DNA of 64,000 bases. Source: Maritalea sp049801075 (GTDB lineage Bacteria; Pseudomonadota; Alphaproteobacteria; Rhizobiales; Devosiaceae). The stretch's first letter is position 1. Every line of letters starts with the position of its first letter. The stretch covers positions 62,001-126,000 of the forward strand of contig NZ_JBNAGG010000002.1 in assembly GCF_049801075.1 (NCBI RefSeq), written 5' to 3'. Of the stretch, positions 49,920-58,143 are shown piece by piece. Both the position numbers and the translations under genes were made by a program. The notes beneath the pieces were generated by a model. That model was given only the letters and a program-made list of their open reading frames with translations. It was not told where the DNA came from and did not search any database.

Positions 49920-51062
49920 CTATTGAATGATGACGCCATCAGGATTGTTGTTATATTCTTCTTCAGAATATGTTGGGCCTGACTCTAGCGTTTCTTTTGT
50001 GAATTCTGAGCGTACACGGAACTCACCATTGGCATCGGTGTAGATTTTCAACTCGTTTGCGCTCAAGGCAACCGGTTTCTCACCGAGGCCCAAGAAACCA
50101 CCAACATCAACGATGTAGGCTGTTACTTGACCGTCCTGTGTCATCAACACGTCTGAGATTTCACCTACATCTTCACGGTCTGGACCGTATACACGGGTGC
50201 CGATCAATTCTTCGGCGCTCAATTCGCCATTGGCGATTGTTTCCATGCCGTCCGCGTCCCAGTTCCAATCGGTGTTGGTGTCCATCTGGGCAGAGCCATC
50301 GGTGCTCATGTCACCATCCTGACCTTCAACAGCCAAGTCTTGACCGTCAGTCATTGTGGTGTCGGTGTTTTCACCGTTGCTCGGTGGTGTCGGGGCAGTT
50401 TTGCCATCTTCACCTTTTTGCTCATCGGTCATGGACATATCGTCCAAGGCTTTTTGGGCTTTCATTTGCGTATCTTTAAGCCATTGTTGGCCTTCTTCTG
50501 TCCAAGATAGACGCTCAGCGCTGTACTCGCCTTGAGATTCGACAGCTGCACGGTCGAAAGCAGGTTCTGCTTCAAGATCAGCTTTTGTCGTGCTGGTCAC
50601 GATCACGCGTTCGCCATCGCGCTCAACCCACTCGATATTGTCGACTGACAGGGCAACTTCTTTTTCACCTAGGCCGAGGAAGCCGCCAACACCAACGATG
50701 ATCCATTCGGCGTTGCCTTCTTCATCCATAACAATGTCGTGGATGTTGCCGACAGATTCTGCACCGCTTTTGCCTTCAACAAAGACTTCCTTGTCCATGA
50801 AGTTTGACGCGAGGAGTGCATTTGCACCCATGGCTGTGTTGGTGCCCATCGCACCGTCTTTGCCCATGGTTGAGGCGTCGGCGTTTAGATCAGTGTTGAC
50901 TTCACCGTCAACGCTCACACCGTCTTCGGTGTTCAACTCAACATTTGCATCCACACCTGTGTTGGTGTCGGTTGACAATGTATGGTTGTCGGCAAAGCCG
51001 GCAGGTACCATCAATGTCAGCAGGGCGGTTGTGGTTAGCAATTTGGTTGTCATCTTTTTCAT
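49920..51062 (-). CDS. Exported protein with two PRC-barrel domains
   Basis: A 380-residue protein with a signal peptide (cleavage near AGFA-D), an acidic Asp/Asn-rich stretch, a PRC-barrel (about 95-160, GNIHDIVMDEEGNAEWIIVGVGGFLGLGEKEVAL), a second acidic linker with Gln/Asp/Thr, and another PRC-barrel (about 285-355, VGEISDVLMTQDGQVTAYIVDVGGFLGLGEKPVAL). The two barrels share VGGFLGLGEK, so one arose by duplication. Role unknown; its acidity fits a periplasmic protein of a salt-tolerant cell. Confidence 0.8.
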   Translation of the reverse strand: MKKMTTKLLTTTALLTLMVPAGFADNHTLSTDTNTGVDANVELNTEDGVSVDGEVNTDLNADASTMGKDGAMGTNTAMGANALLASNFMDKEVFVEGKSGAESVGNIHDIVMDEEGNAEWIIVGVGGFLGLGEKEVALSVDNIEWVERDGERVIVTSTTKADLEAEPAFDRAAVESQGEYSAERLSWTEEGQQWLKDTQMKAQKALDDMSMTDEQKGEDGKTAPTPPSNGENTDTTMTDGQDLAVEGQDGDMSTDGSAQMDTNTDWNWDADGMETIANGELSAEELIGTRVYGPDREDVGEISDVLMTQDGQVTAYIVDVGGFLGLGEKPVALSANELKIYTDANGEFRVRSEFTKETLESGPTYSEEEYNNNPDGVIIQ

Positions 51063-51110
51063 TGTTTTGCTCCTTGTTTACTCTTTGACGCTTCCGTTGT
51101 TCGGAAGATC

Positions 51111-51761
51111 TTATTGTTCAGCGCTCAAACGGGCTTCGCCTTCAGCTGTCCATGACAGATCTTCGGCTGTGTATTCACCGTTTGCTTGGAGTTCTGCGCG
51201 GTCAAAAGCGTTTGCCGCTTCAAATTCAGCTTGGGTCATTTGGGTTACGACAACTTGCTCGTTGTCGATATTGGCCCAAGCAACTTGATCAGCTGAGATG
51301 GCGACTTCTTTTTCGCCAAGGCCGAGAAAGCCACCCACGCCAACGATCAACCAGTCAGCATTGCCGTCTTCGTCCATCACGATGTCATTGACGTCGCCAA
51401 CAATTTGAAGGTTTGCATCTGCCTGGGTGTGAACGTCCTCACCCAACAAATCAGTTGCCAACATGGCGTCAGCAGAAATGTCTGCGGTGATTGATTTGTC
51501 CTGGTCATCGCTGTTCAAATCAACGTTCCCATCAACAGATGTGTCTGTGCTTGTGTTTGTGCCGTCTTGGTTGGTTTCTGTGCCGGCTTCAACTGCAGCG
51601 TCAGCACCCAGATCAAGATTGATCCCGTCCTTGTTTTCGTCTGAGCTGACTTCGACGCCTGCATCAACATTTGTGTCTAGACCCAGATTCAGACCATCTG
51701 CATGGGCAGGTGCTGAAAGTAGTGTCACGAGTGCAGTTGTTGCAAATAGTTTCTTAGTCAT
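51111..51761 (-). CDS. Exported protein with one PRC-barrel domain
   Basis: A 216-residue paralogue of the next gene: signal peptide (near APAHA-D), acidic Asp/Thr/Val repeats, and one PRC-barrel (DVNDIVMDEDGNADWLIVGVGGFLGLGEKEVAI) with the same VGGFLGLGEK core. It is 48 bases upstream of the two-barrel gene and probably in one operon, headed by a near-consensus EcfG promoter. Confidence 0.8.
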   Translation of the reverse strand: MTKKLFATTALVTLLSAPAHADGLNLGLDTNVDAGVEVSSDENKDGINLDLGADAAVEAGTETNQDGTNTSTDTSVDGNVDLNSDDQDKSITADISADAMLATDLLGEDVHTQADANLQIVGDVNDIVMDEDGNADWLIVGVGGFLGLGEKEVAISADQVAWANIDNEQVVVTQMTQAEFEAANAFDRAELQANGEYTAEDLSWTAEGEARLSAEQ

Positions 51762-51823
51762 GCTTCACTCCTTTATTTATATATACGCCTTTTATATTTG
51801 TAATTGTTAGGCGTTGATTGGAT

Positions 51824-51848
51824 AACACTTGAATAATATTTTTGTTCC
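51824..51848 (-). promoter_or_regulatory. EcfG-like promoter of the PRC-barrel operon
   Basis: Minus-strand GGAAC (51844-51848), 16 bases, TGTT instead of CGTT (51824-51827). One mismatch, correct spacing and position. Confidence 0.55.
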
Positions 51849-52017
51849 GAATGATTTTTCGTTTTTTATTTATTTTTTGAAAATGTCCATATTTATTGGG
51901 GCATAGCCGAGCAGGAGCCAAATACATCTGCGGATTCAAACGTTTAATAGTTTGGGCAAAGCTTCGCTGATGTTGATCTAGCAACTGATTTTATGTGTGA
52001 GATTTGTATTGGAGATA

Positions 52018-52085
52018 TAATTCCCATTTTTTTCTCGAGTATGGCCTTGATCAGTATTTTAAAATCAAGGGAGAAACGGGAATTA
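52018..52085. other. Nested inverted repeats overlapping an EcfG promoter
   Basis: Three collinear stems nest perfectly: TAATTCCC/GGGAATTA, TTTCTC/GAGAAA and CCTTGAT/ATCAAGG, 21 pairs over 68 bases. The innermost stem lies where a transcript from the promoter at 52075-52099 would begin, so the RNA 5' end would be a hairpin. No gene of recognisable type follows before the next promoter at 51848. Confidence 0.5.
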
Positions 52086-52099
52086 CTTGGAAATGTTCC
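52075..52099 (-). promoter_or_regulatory. EcfG promoter without an evident gene
   Basis: Minus-strand GGAAC (52095-52099), 16 bases, CGTT (52075-52078), an exact match. It may give a long 5' leader to the PRC-barrel operon or a small RNA. Confidence 0.7.
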
Positions 52100-52125
52100 T
52101 AATTATATTGTGATAATATTTAGGC

Positions 52126-52189
52126 AAAAAATGGACCAATTGTGAAGCAAGGGCTGGTTGGGGGAGGGGAGTGCTTCTCAATTGGTCCA
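52126..52189 (-). ncRNA. Strong terminator hairpin with CU-rich loop; possible 3'-UTR small RNA
   Basis: On the minus strand TGGACCAATTG-A-GAAGCA pairs with its complement over 18 positions with one mismatch (52132-52149 and 52172-52189), followed by six T residues. The 22-base loop reads CTCCCCTCCCCC then AACCAGCCCT, resembling anti-Shine-Dalgarno loops of alphaproteobacterial stress sRNAs. It directly follows the EcfG-driven 65-residue gene, 22 bases past its stop, and at least acts as its terminator; a regulatory RNA role is inference. Confidence 0.6.
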
Positions 52190-52211
52190 ATTCTTGGAGG
52201 TCGTTTTTTTG

Positions 52212-52409
52212 TTATTCGCTTGGCGTTAGCTCATCAGGAACTTTCAGTTCAACTGAGACGCTTTGTTCATTACTGAAGTAGCCGCTATATGCCAGATATC
52301 CGACAAAAATTACGGCTGCCGCTAGGATGATCGCGAGAAAAACACCAAGCGGATTGGATGATGAATTCGAAACGACTACTGTTTCTTTTTCATTGTTGTC
52401 TGTCATCAT
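52212..52409 (-). CDS. Small single-helix membrane protein under EcfG control
   Basis: A 65-residue protein with a charged N-terminus, a helix (LGVFLAIILAAAVIFVGYLAYSG) and a short acidic tail outside. AAGGAG precedes ATG 52409. No family recognised. It has an exact EcfG promoter and a CU-loop terminator, a layout like small stress protein-sRNA units. Confidence 0.75.
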   Translation of the reverse strand: MMTDNNEKETVVVSNSSSNPLGVFLAIILAAAVIFVGYLAYSGYFSNEQSVSVELKVPDELTPSE

Positions 52410-52434
52410 GTCGCTCCTTGTCTGCTGCCTAAAC

Positions 52435-52459
52435 AACGTCTCGGGCCAAACTTGGTTCC
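52435..52459 (-). promoter_or_regulatory. EcfG promoter of the 65-residue gene
   Basis: Minus-strand GGAAC (52455-52459), 16 bases, CGTT (52435-52438), 26 bases above the start codon. Confidence 0.85.
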
Positions 52460-52510
52460 CGTCACCATTTAATTTTTCTAAAAAATTAAGATCTGTAGGT
52501 ATTTAGGCGC

Positions 52511-52539
52511 AAAAAAAAACCGCCCCTTGGGGCGGTTTT
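52511..52539. terminator. Bidirectional terminator after the ectoine operon
   Basis: AAACCGCCCC (52517-52526) pairs with GGGGCGGTTT (52529-52538), flanked by nine A residues on the left, which give a T tract for the minus-strand ectoine operon. Confidence 0.85.
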
Positions 52540-52565
52540 AAAGATCCGGTTATATTGGCAACTGC

Positions 52566-54002
52566 CTAGGCGGCGAGCTTTTTACCCAGCGCTTCAGTCT
52601 TTTCGACCAGCGCTTCATGCAAAATCTTGATTGAGCTTTCATAATCTGAGCGATCAACAATGATTTGCACATCCACCTTGCGCAGCAAGTCCTGCATGCT
52701 GAGCGGTGTGATGCCAGCTTTTGCCAAAGCCAAGATTGCCTTTGCGCCCACGTCGCAGCCTTTGAGGTTACGGCCAATGGCGGAGATAAAGGCCACTTTG
52801 CGTGAGCTGATCTCGGCAGCTGGGAACTCCTTAGACAGGTCAACTTCAACACGCTTAATGTTTTTCAACGACCCTTTCAGGAAGTGCGTGATGGTGTTGG
52901 CATTTGATGTTTTAGAAATGATCTGCACTTTATGGCGCGTTAGTGCGTCCAAAATGCGTGTGTCATATCCTTTAACACCCACCATATCCTGTTCGAAAAA
53001 TTCAAACGCGATGACATTGTCGAGGCCAGTGATGATTTCGACGCCAGCATTTTTGCCCTGATCGGTGGCATTGATGGTTGTGCCAGGATGTTCAGGCTCG
53101 AAAGAGTTTTTGATGCGCAATGGAATGTTTGCCTGCCGCAAGCCCTTGGCCGCAGAAGGGTGAATGGCTTCCATGCCCATATTGGAAAGCTGGTCTGCAA
53201 CATCATAGTTGGTGTCGCCAATCACTTGCACCGCATCTTCGCCCACCACTTTAGGGTCGGCAGATGACAGGTGGAACTCTTTGTGGATGATCGCTTCTTT
53301 GGCTTCGGTGATCACTGCAATGCGTGAAAGCGTCACTTCGCTATATCCACGGTCGTAAGTTTTCATCAGCGCTTCTTTAGACTGCGCATAGCCAGTTACG
53401 ATCGGCAGCTCTTTGCTGACATCAATGTCTTTGAAGGCATTTTTGATGTTGTCATCCAAGCTATATTGCTCTTCATCGCGCCAGCCAGACAAATCGACCA
53501 TGCGGGCATTCACGCCATTTTGCTGCAGCAGTAATGCTGTGTTGTAGGCTGAGTGCACCTCGCCGAGTGCTGACAGCATTTCACGCACAGTCAACAAATG
53601 ATTGTCGAGACGGAAATGGCCGTATGAGCAAAGGCGGTGCAAATCGATCAAGCAAGAGCGAACGCCTTCAACGCGCTCGCGCACAAATGCGTTCGCTGCG
53701 CCAAGTGCTTGTTGATCCTCAAAAATCTCGGCATTTATTTCTTGCATGCGCTTAGACAGTTTGTCCAAAGCGTCGCCCCAGGCCCAATCGCTTTCTGCGC
53801 TGGAAAACAGGGCATAAACGCCCGGCGCGCCAGACTTCTTATGCTCAAGCAGGTCGTTGGTGATGCCGCCATAGGCAGACACCACAAAAATGCGGTTATA
53901 GAGTGCGTCACCTTTGCGCTCTCCCATTAGAACGTTTTTCAATAGTTCGTGGGTACGCGACATAGATGTACCGCCGATTTTCTCAACTGTGTGGTTCGGC
54001 AT
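52566..54002 (-). CDS. ask: Ectoine-specific aspartate kinase (Ask_Ect)
   Basis: The 478-residue kinase opens VEKIGGTSMSRTHELLKNVLMGER, the Ask_Ect variant of the usual VxKFGGTS, and ends with ACT domains (VAFISAIGRNLKGCDVGAKAILALAKAGITPLSMQ). It makes aspartyl phosphate for the aspartate-semialdehyde used by EctB, with altered feedback control. It is the last gene of ectABCD-ask. Confidence 0.95.
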   Translation of the reverse strand: MPNHTVEKIGGTSMSRTHELLKNVLMGERKGDALYNRIFVVSAYGGITNDLLEHKKSGAPGVYALFSSAESDWAWGDALDKLSKRMQEINAEIFEDQQALGAANAFVRERVEGVRSCLIDLHRLCSYGHFRLDNHLLTVREMLSALGEVHSAYNTALLLQQNGVNARMVDLSGWRDEEQYSLDDNIKNAFKDIDVSKELPIVTGYAQSKEALMKTYDRGYSEVTLSRIAVITEAKEAIIHKEFHLSSADPKVVGEDAVQVIGDTNYDVADQLSNMGMEAIHPSAAKGLRQANIPLRIKNSFEPEHPGTTINATDQGKNAGVEIITGLDNVIAFEFFEQDMVGVKGYDTRILDALTRHKVQIISKTSNANTITHFLKGSLKNIKRVEVDLSKEFPAAEISSRKVAFISAIGRNLKGCDVGAKAILALAKAGITPLSMQDLLRKVDVQIIVDRSDYESSIKILHEALVEKTEALGKKLAA

Positions 54003-54050
54003 GGTTACTCCTTATTTGGACGCTGGTCTTTTGCGCCGCATCAATGGCGG

Positions 54051-54995
54051 CTATTCCGCCGATTCAAGGTGCCCTTCACGCAGGGTCAGCGGTTCTTTTG
54101 GTTTGCGACGGCCCAAGAAATTTGGTCTTGGCTCGTCCGCACCAAAAGGTGCCTCAAGCTGGTTTGACCACGCATTGTAAACAAAGAAAGCGTTTGAGCG
54201 TGGGAAGGGGGTTATGTTGCCGTTTGAGCCGTGCATGGTGTTGCAATCAAACAAGATCACCGTGCCTTTTTTGCCCGCGGCATATTCAATGCCATGTTTT
54301 TGCGACATCTGTGAAAGTGCATTTGCGGAAGGTACTCCGACTTTTTGCTCCTTGAGAGAGCTTTTGTGGTTATCTTCCGGCGTTTGGCCAGCACAGGCAA
54401 CAAATGTGTTGTGAGAGCCGGGCATCAGCATGAGTGGGCCGTTCAAGGCATCATTGTCAGTCAACAAAACAGACGCCGAAATGGCGCGCATGCGTGGCAT
54501 GCCATCTTCGGCGTGCCATGTTTCAAAGTCTGAATGCCAGTAGAATTCTTTGCCCGTAAGGCCCGGCTTAAAATTTAGCCGAGACTGATGCACATAGATT
54601 TCGTCATCAAGCAGGAACCGAACAGGTTCAGCGATACGCACATCTTTGGCCAAACGAGAAAAGACTTCGCTTTGCAAGTCCAGATCGAAGATTGTGCGCA
54701 CGTCATTTGTGCCGGGTTCGGTCACAAGGCTTTCTTGCGCCAGCTTTGATCCATCCGAACGTAGGCGAGCACTCTCTTCAATCAGCGCATCAATTTCACC
54801 AGGCAAAAAGATATTCTCGAGTACGAGAAAGCCATCACGCTCAAACTGTTCAACCTGGTCCAGAGCCAAAGGTGCGCCGGGGCGCCATTCGGACCATACA
54901 ACCGGGTCTTTCCGCTCAAGCCAACGTTCATCATTGGCCAAGCGGGTAACGTAATCGTCTTCTTGTTCTATTGGTTTAATTGCTGCACTGCTCAT
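54051..54995 (-). CDS. ectD: Ectoine 5-hydroxylase
   Basis: The 314-residue Fe(II)/2-oxoglutarate oxygenase has the iron ligands in FYWHSDFETWH and CNTMHGSNGN and the EctD segment between them with the 2-oxoglutarate Arg in PFPRSNAFFVYN. It converts ectoine to 5-hydroxyectoine with oxygen. It lies between ectC and ask. Confidence 0.96.
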   Translation of the reverse strand: MSSAAIKPIEQEDDYVTRLANDERWLERKDPVVWSEWRPGAPLALDQVEQFERDGFLVLENIFLPGEIDALIEESARLRSDGSKLAQESLVTEPGTNDVRTIFDLDLQSEVFSRLAKDVRIAEPVRFLLDDEIYVHQSRLNFKPGLTGKEFYWHSDFETWHAEDGMPRMRAISASVLLTDNDALNGPLMLMPGSHNTFVACAGQTPEDNHKSSLKEQKVGVPSANALSQMSQKHGIEYAAGKKGTVILFDCNTMHGSNGNITPFPRSNAFFVYNAWSNQLEAPFGADEPRPNFLGRRKPKEPLTLREGHLESAE

Positions 54996-55031
54996 TGCTC
55001 GCTCCTATTCGTTAGATCAAAAGCTTGCGTT

Positions 55032-55430
55032 TTACTCGGCTGCAACCTCCGCTGCAGGTGCGTAAGAGCCGTCTTCACGGTGCACTTCATTGCCGGTTAC
55101 AGGCGGATTGAATGTGCAGGCGAATGTGATTTGGCTTTTGGCTGACAGTTCGTGCTTGTCATTTTTATCCAAAGCGTAGATCACGCCGGGCTTGATTTCG
55201 TGCACTTCACCTGTGGCCAGATCTTTGATTTGGCCTTCGCCTTCAATGCAGAAAACAGCTTCGAGGTGATGCTTATAGTGGAACACGTGAGACGTGCCGG
55301 CTTTGATGCGGGTCACATGGAACGAGAAGCCCATATTATCATCAGCCAACAACAACCGTGTGCTGTCCCACCCTTCGGTAGAGATCAGTCGGTCCGTTTC
55401 ACGTGCTTTATTCAAATCGCGTACAATCAT
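55032..55430 (-). CDS. ectC: L-ectoine synthase
   Basis: The 132-residue cupin has MIVRDLNKARETDRLISTEGWDSTRLLLADDNMGFSFH and HYKHHLEAVFCIEGEGQIKDL, the iron and substrate site of EctC. It closes N-gamma-acetyldiaminobutyrate to ectoine. It starts three bases after the ectB stop. Confidence 0.96.
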   Translation of the reverse strand: MIVRDLNKARETDRLISTEGWDSTRLLLADDNMGFSFHVTRIKAGTSHVFHYKHHLEAVFCIEGEGQIKDLATGEVHEIKPGVIYALDKNDKHELSAKSQITFACTFNPPVTGNEVHREDGSYAPAAEVAAE

Positions 55431-55433
55431 TAT

Positions 55434-56726
55434 TTACTCCGCTGCTGAGCGTTGGTTCTTTTCGACAAGGGTGCAGTCAAATGCGGTCTCGATGATGTCG
55501 AGGCCCTTGGCGAAGGTATCTTTTTCAATGGTGAGGGGCGCCAAAATCTTCACGATTTCGTCGTCGCTGCCAGAGGTTTCTACGATCACGCCATTTTCAA
55601 ATGCATGTTCGCAAATGTCTGCTGCGTCATCACCGTTGCCACAATCAATGCCCATCATCATGCCGCGGCCTTTAAGGCCAAAGCCATATTTGTCGGCGAT
55701 GGATTGCAGGCGCTGTTCGAGATATTCAGATTTTTCCTGAATTTCTGCTTGGAAGCTGTCATCAGCCCAAAACTTCTCGATCGCCACTTTTGCAGTGATG
55801 AATGCGTGGTTGTTGCCCCGGAATGTGCCGTTGTGCTCGCCTGGCTTCCAAATATCAAGTTCTGGCTTGAACAGGGTAACCGCGAACGGTAAGCCCATGC
55901 CAGACAGTGACTTTGCCATGGTGATGATATCGGGCTCAATGTCCATTTCTTCGAATGAGAAGAAGGTGCCTGTGCGGCCGCAACCTGCCTGAATGTCATC
56001 AACGATGAACAGGGCGCCATGTTTTTTGGCGATGGCCTGCATCTTTTGCATCCACTCTTTTGACGCAACGTTCAAGCCGCCTTCGCCTTGCACCGCTTCA
56101 ACCAAAATAGCCGCAGGTGCATCAATGCCAGCGGAGCTGTCGCTTAATAGGATGTCGAGCTGCTCGGCCGTGTCTACATTGTCGCCAAAATAGCCATCAA
56201 ATGGCGCGCGGTGCACACCAGAAAGGTCCATGCCAGCGCCGCCACGTTTGCCAGCATTGCCGGTTGTGGCCAAGGCGCCCAAAGTCATGCCGTGGAAGCC
56301 ATTGGTGAATGAAATCACGTTGGTGCGGCCAGTTACCTTGCGTGCGAGTTTCAATGCTGCCTCAACAGCATTTGCGCCAGTTGGGCCGGTAAACATGGTG
56401 CGATAGTCCATGTTACGCGGTGCCAAAATGTGGCGGTGGAATGCTTGCAGGAAGTCGCGCTTTGCGTTGGTGTGCATGTCCAAACCATGGGCGATGCCGT
56501 CGCGGCTGATGAAGTCAATCAGCGCTTGCTTCATATCTGGATCATTGTGGCCATAGTTGAGCGAGGCGCAGCCTGCCAGAAAGTCGATATATTCTTTCTC
56601 GTCAGCGCCAAAGATTTTCGCATTGACCGCGCGGTCGAACATTTTTGGAAAGGCGCGGCAATAACTGCGCACTGCACTTTCGCGACGTTCAAACACGAGC
56701 AGGTCATTTTGTTCACTATTGGTCAT
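55434..56726 (-). CDS. ectB: Diaminobutyrate-2-oxoglutarate transaminase
   Basis: A 430-residue class III aminotransferase with FAGPTGANAVEAALKLAR-type phosphate motif, VDDIQAGCGRTGTFFSFE and the Schiff-base lysine in TMAKSLSGMGLP, all as in EctB. It makes L-2,4-diaminobutyrate from aspartate-semialdehyde. ATG 56726 starts the conserved protein; the longer frame runs into ectA and is not coding. Confidence 0.96.
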   Translation of the reverse strand: MTNSEQNDLLVFERRESAVRSYCRAFPKMFDRAVNAKIFGADEKEYIDFLAGCASLNYGHNDPDMKQALIDFISRDGIAHGLDMHTNAKRDFLQAFHRHILAPRNMDYRTMFTGPTGANAVEAALKLARKVTGRTNVISFTNGFHGMTLGALATTGNAGKRGGAGMDLSGVHRAPFDGYFGDNVDTAEQLDILLSDSSAGIDAPAAILVEAVQGEGGLNVASKEWMQKMQAIAKKHGALFIVDDIQAGCGRTGTFFSFEEMDIEPDIITMAKSLSGMGLPFAVTLFKPELDIWKPGEHNGTFRGNNHAFITAKVAIEKFWADDSFQAEIQEKSEYLEQRLQSIADKYGFGLKGRGMMMGIDCGNGDDAADICEHAFENGVIVETSGSDDEIVKILAPLTIEKDTFAKGLDIIETAFDCTLVEKNQRSAAE

Positions 56727-56772
56727 TGTCGGTCCTTCGGATTCATTAATTTTGTGTGGGCGCAGCGGTGCG

Positions 56773-57306
56773 TTAAGCAACCGAGCGCAGCACAGGGTGA
56801 TTTTGTTTAACGGGTGCAATTGAAACCAAGTGCTCAGTCGCGCCTTGGCCGTCCAAATGCTTCTCTTCGTCAAACATCACTTTCTTGTCTAAGTCGGCAC
56901 CAAAATTGTCAGCGATCGCGCCAAACAGGGCCCAGCTCGCGTCATTGTCTTTGGTGATGGTGCTTTCAATTTTTCTCACATCTTCACACACGTCACGCTT
57001 CAGCACGGTGTGGATCAGTTGTTTGGCGATGCCGAGCCCGCGAGCTTCTTCCGCCACGCAAACCTGCCAAACAAACAGTGTGTCAGGTGACTGGGGAGGG
57101 ATGTAGGCTGAAATCCAGCCCATTGGTTTTCCATCTACTTCAGCGATCGCGCATGTGCCCGCAAAGTGGGTGCACTGCAGCAAGTTACAGTAGATTGAGT
57201 TCTCATCCAGCTTGCCTGAGTTTTTCACGATGTCCCAAACGACAGACCCATCGTTAGCCGTTGGCTTGCGAAATATTGGGCGTGCTTTGGTGATGTTTGT
57301 TTTCAT
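56773..57306 (-). CDS. ectA: L-2,4-diaminobutyrate acetyltransferase
   Basis: The 177-residue GNAT enzyme has FRKPTANDGSVVWDIVKNSGKLDENSIYCNLLQCTHFAGTCAIAE and the acetyl-CoA loop VAEEARGLGIAKQLI. It acetylates the gamma-amino group of diaminobutyrate. First gene of the ectoine operon, under the promoter and palindrome at 57349-57399. Confidence 0.96.
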   Translation of the reverse strand: MKTNITKARPIFRKPTANDGSVVWDIVKNSGKLDENSIYCNLLQCTHFAGTCAIAEVDGKPMGWISAYIPPQSPDTLFVWQVCVAEEARGLGIAKQLIHTVLKRDVCEDVRKIESTITKDNDASWALFGAIADNFGADLDKKVMFDEEKHLDGQGATEHLVSIAPVKQNHPVLRSVA

Positions 57307-57348
57307 TTTTCAACAATCCGTGTGTTGTGAAAATTCAAATTCGCCGTT

Positions 57349-57376
57349 TATTTAGCTTGTACTAACTAAATGTCAA
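57349..57376 (-). promoter_or_regulatory. Putative sigma-70 promoter of ectABCD-ask
   Basis: Minus-strand TTGACA (57371-57376), 16 bases, TAAATA (57349-57354), about 45 bases above the ectA start. A GGAAC-N16-GGTT motif (57375-57399), one base off the EcfG consensus, overlaps its -35. Confidence 0.55.
57350..57371. promoter_or_regulatory. Imperfect 22-bp palindrome, candidate EctR operator
   Basis: ATTTAGCTTGT/ACTAACTAAAT is complementary in 9 of 11 pairs around a GTAC centre and covers the space between the -35 and -10 of the ectA promoter. A MarR dimer bound here would block polymerase, as EctR does in methylotrophs. Confidence 0.6.
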
Positions 57377-57462
57377 CCGCTAGGTCAGCGAAAAGTTCCG
57401 TGAAAAGTTGGAAAATCATGCGTTTTCCGGCGATTATGACAAAATTGTGTGGCTGAAACCCT

Positions 57463-58086
57463 TTGATCGTAATAAGAAAAATCGGAAGTCAACAGGCATA
57501 TAATTTGTTTTTGCAAACTTATTTTATGTCTTGGTGGATAGTAAAGATTAGGCTAAACTTTCCTGTCTTGTTTGCGTATGAGGGCGGTGTGGAAGAGAGA
57601 ACAAAGTCAGTTTTGAGTTCGATCCGGCGAATCTTGCGGGCGGCTGATACAAATTCGAAAACACTGATGCGTGCTTCGGGTATTACCCCTTCGCAGCTGG
57701 TTTTGTTGCGCCTTTTGGATGAGGGCGGTGAGCGCAGTGCTGGGCAGATTGCCCAGTCCATGGGCATTACGCAGGCCACAACCACAGGTTTGGTGCATAA
57801 GCTAGAAGCGCGGGGGCTGATCGAGCGCAAACGCGGCGAAACCGACAAGCGTCAAGTGTGGCTATCGCTTACAGAAGCGGGCCTTGCAGCACTTAGCCAG
57901 TCACCGGACGGCATTCATGAGCGGTTTGAGCAGGAGTTTGAGGAGTTGTCGGATTGGGAGCAATCCATGCTGATCGCTTCGCTCGAACGTATTGCTGCAA
58001 TGTTGGACGGCGGGCAGGAAGATGTGGCGCCAATCTTCGACGCGGCTGAACTGACGCCATTTTCAAAGGTGGAACCTAAAATATAG
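57463..58086 (+). CDS. ectR: EctR, MarR-family regulator of ectoine synthesis
   Basis: The frame spans 207 residues, with the MarR winged helix in ITPSQLVLLRLLDEGGERSAGQIAQSMGITQATTTGLVHKLEARGLIERKRGETDKRQVWLSLTEAG. Divergence from ectA is the usual EctR position. The conserved protein may really start at the GTG at 57589 (GAGGG just upstream, about 165 residues) or the ATG at 57526; the first 20-40 residues do not look MarR-like. It represses ect genes at low salt in known cases. Confidence 0.82.
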   Translation: MIVIRKIGSQQAYNLFLQTYFMSWWIVKIRLNFPVLFAYEGGVEERTKSVLSSIRRILRAADTNSKTLMRASGITPSQLVLLRLLDEGGERSAGQIAQSMGITQATTTGLVHKLEARGLIERKRGETDKRQVWLSLTEAGLAALSQSPDGIHERFEQEFEELSDWEQSMLIASLERIAAMLDGGQEDVAPIFDAAELTPFSKVEPKI

Positions 58087-58143
58087 CGCCAACAACCCCT
58101 GAGTTTACTTGCGTTCGTCATATGGTTTTGGGCGGCCTAAAAG

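Noticed and set aside
51754..51984. 76-residue minus-strand open frame in the gap before the PRC-barrel operon
   Set aside because: No ribosome site, Lys/Asn/Ile-rich composition of an AT-rich noncoding region, and it runs over the EcfG-like promoter and the ribosome site of the next gene.
56727..56873. Upstream extension of ectB
   Set aside because: It overlaps ectA; conserved EctB starts at 56726.
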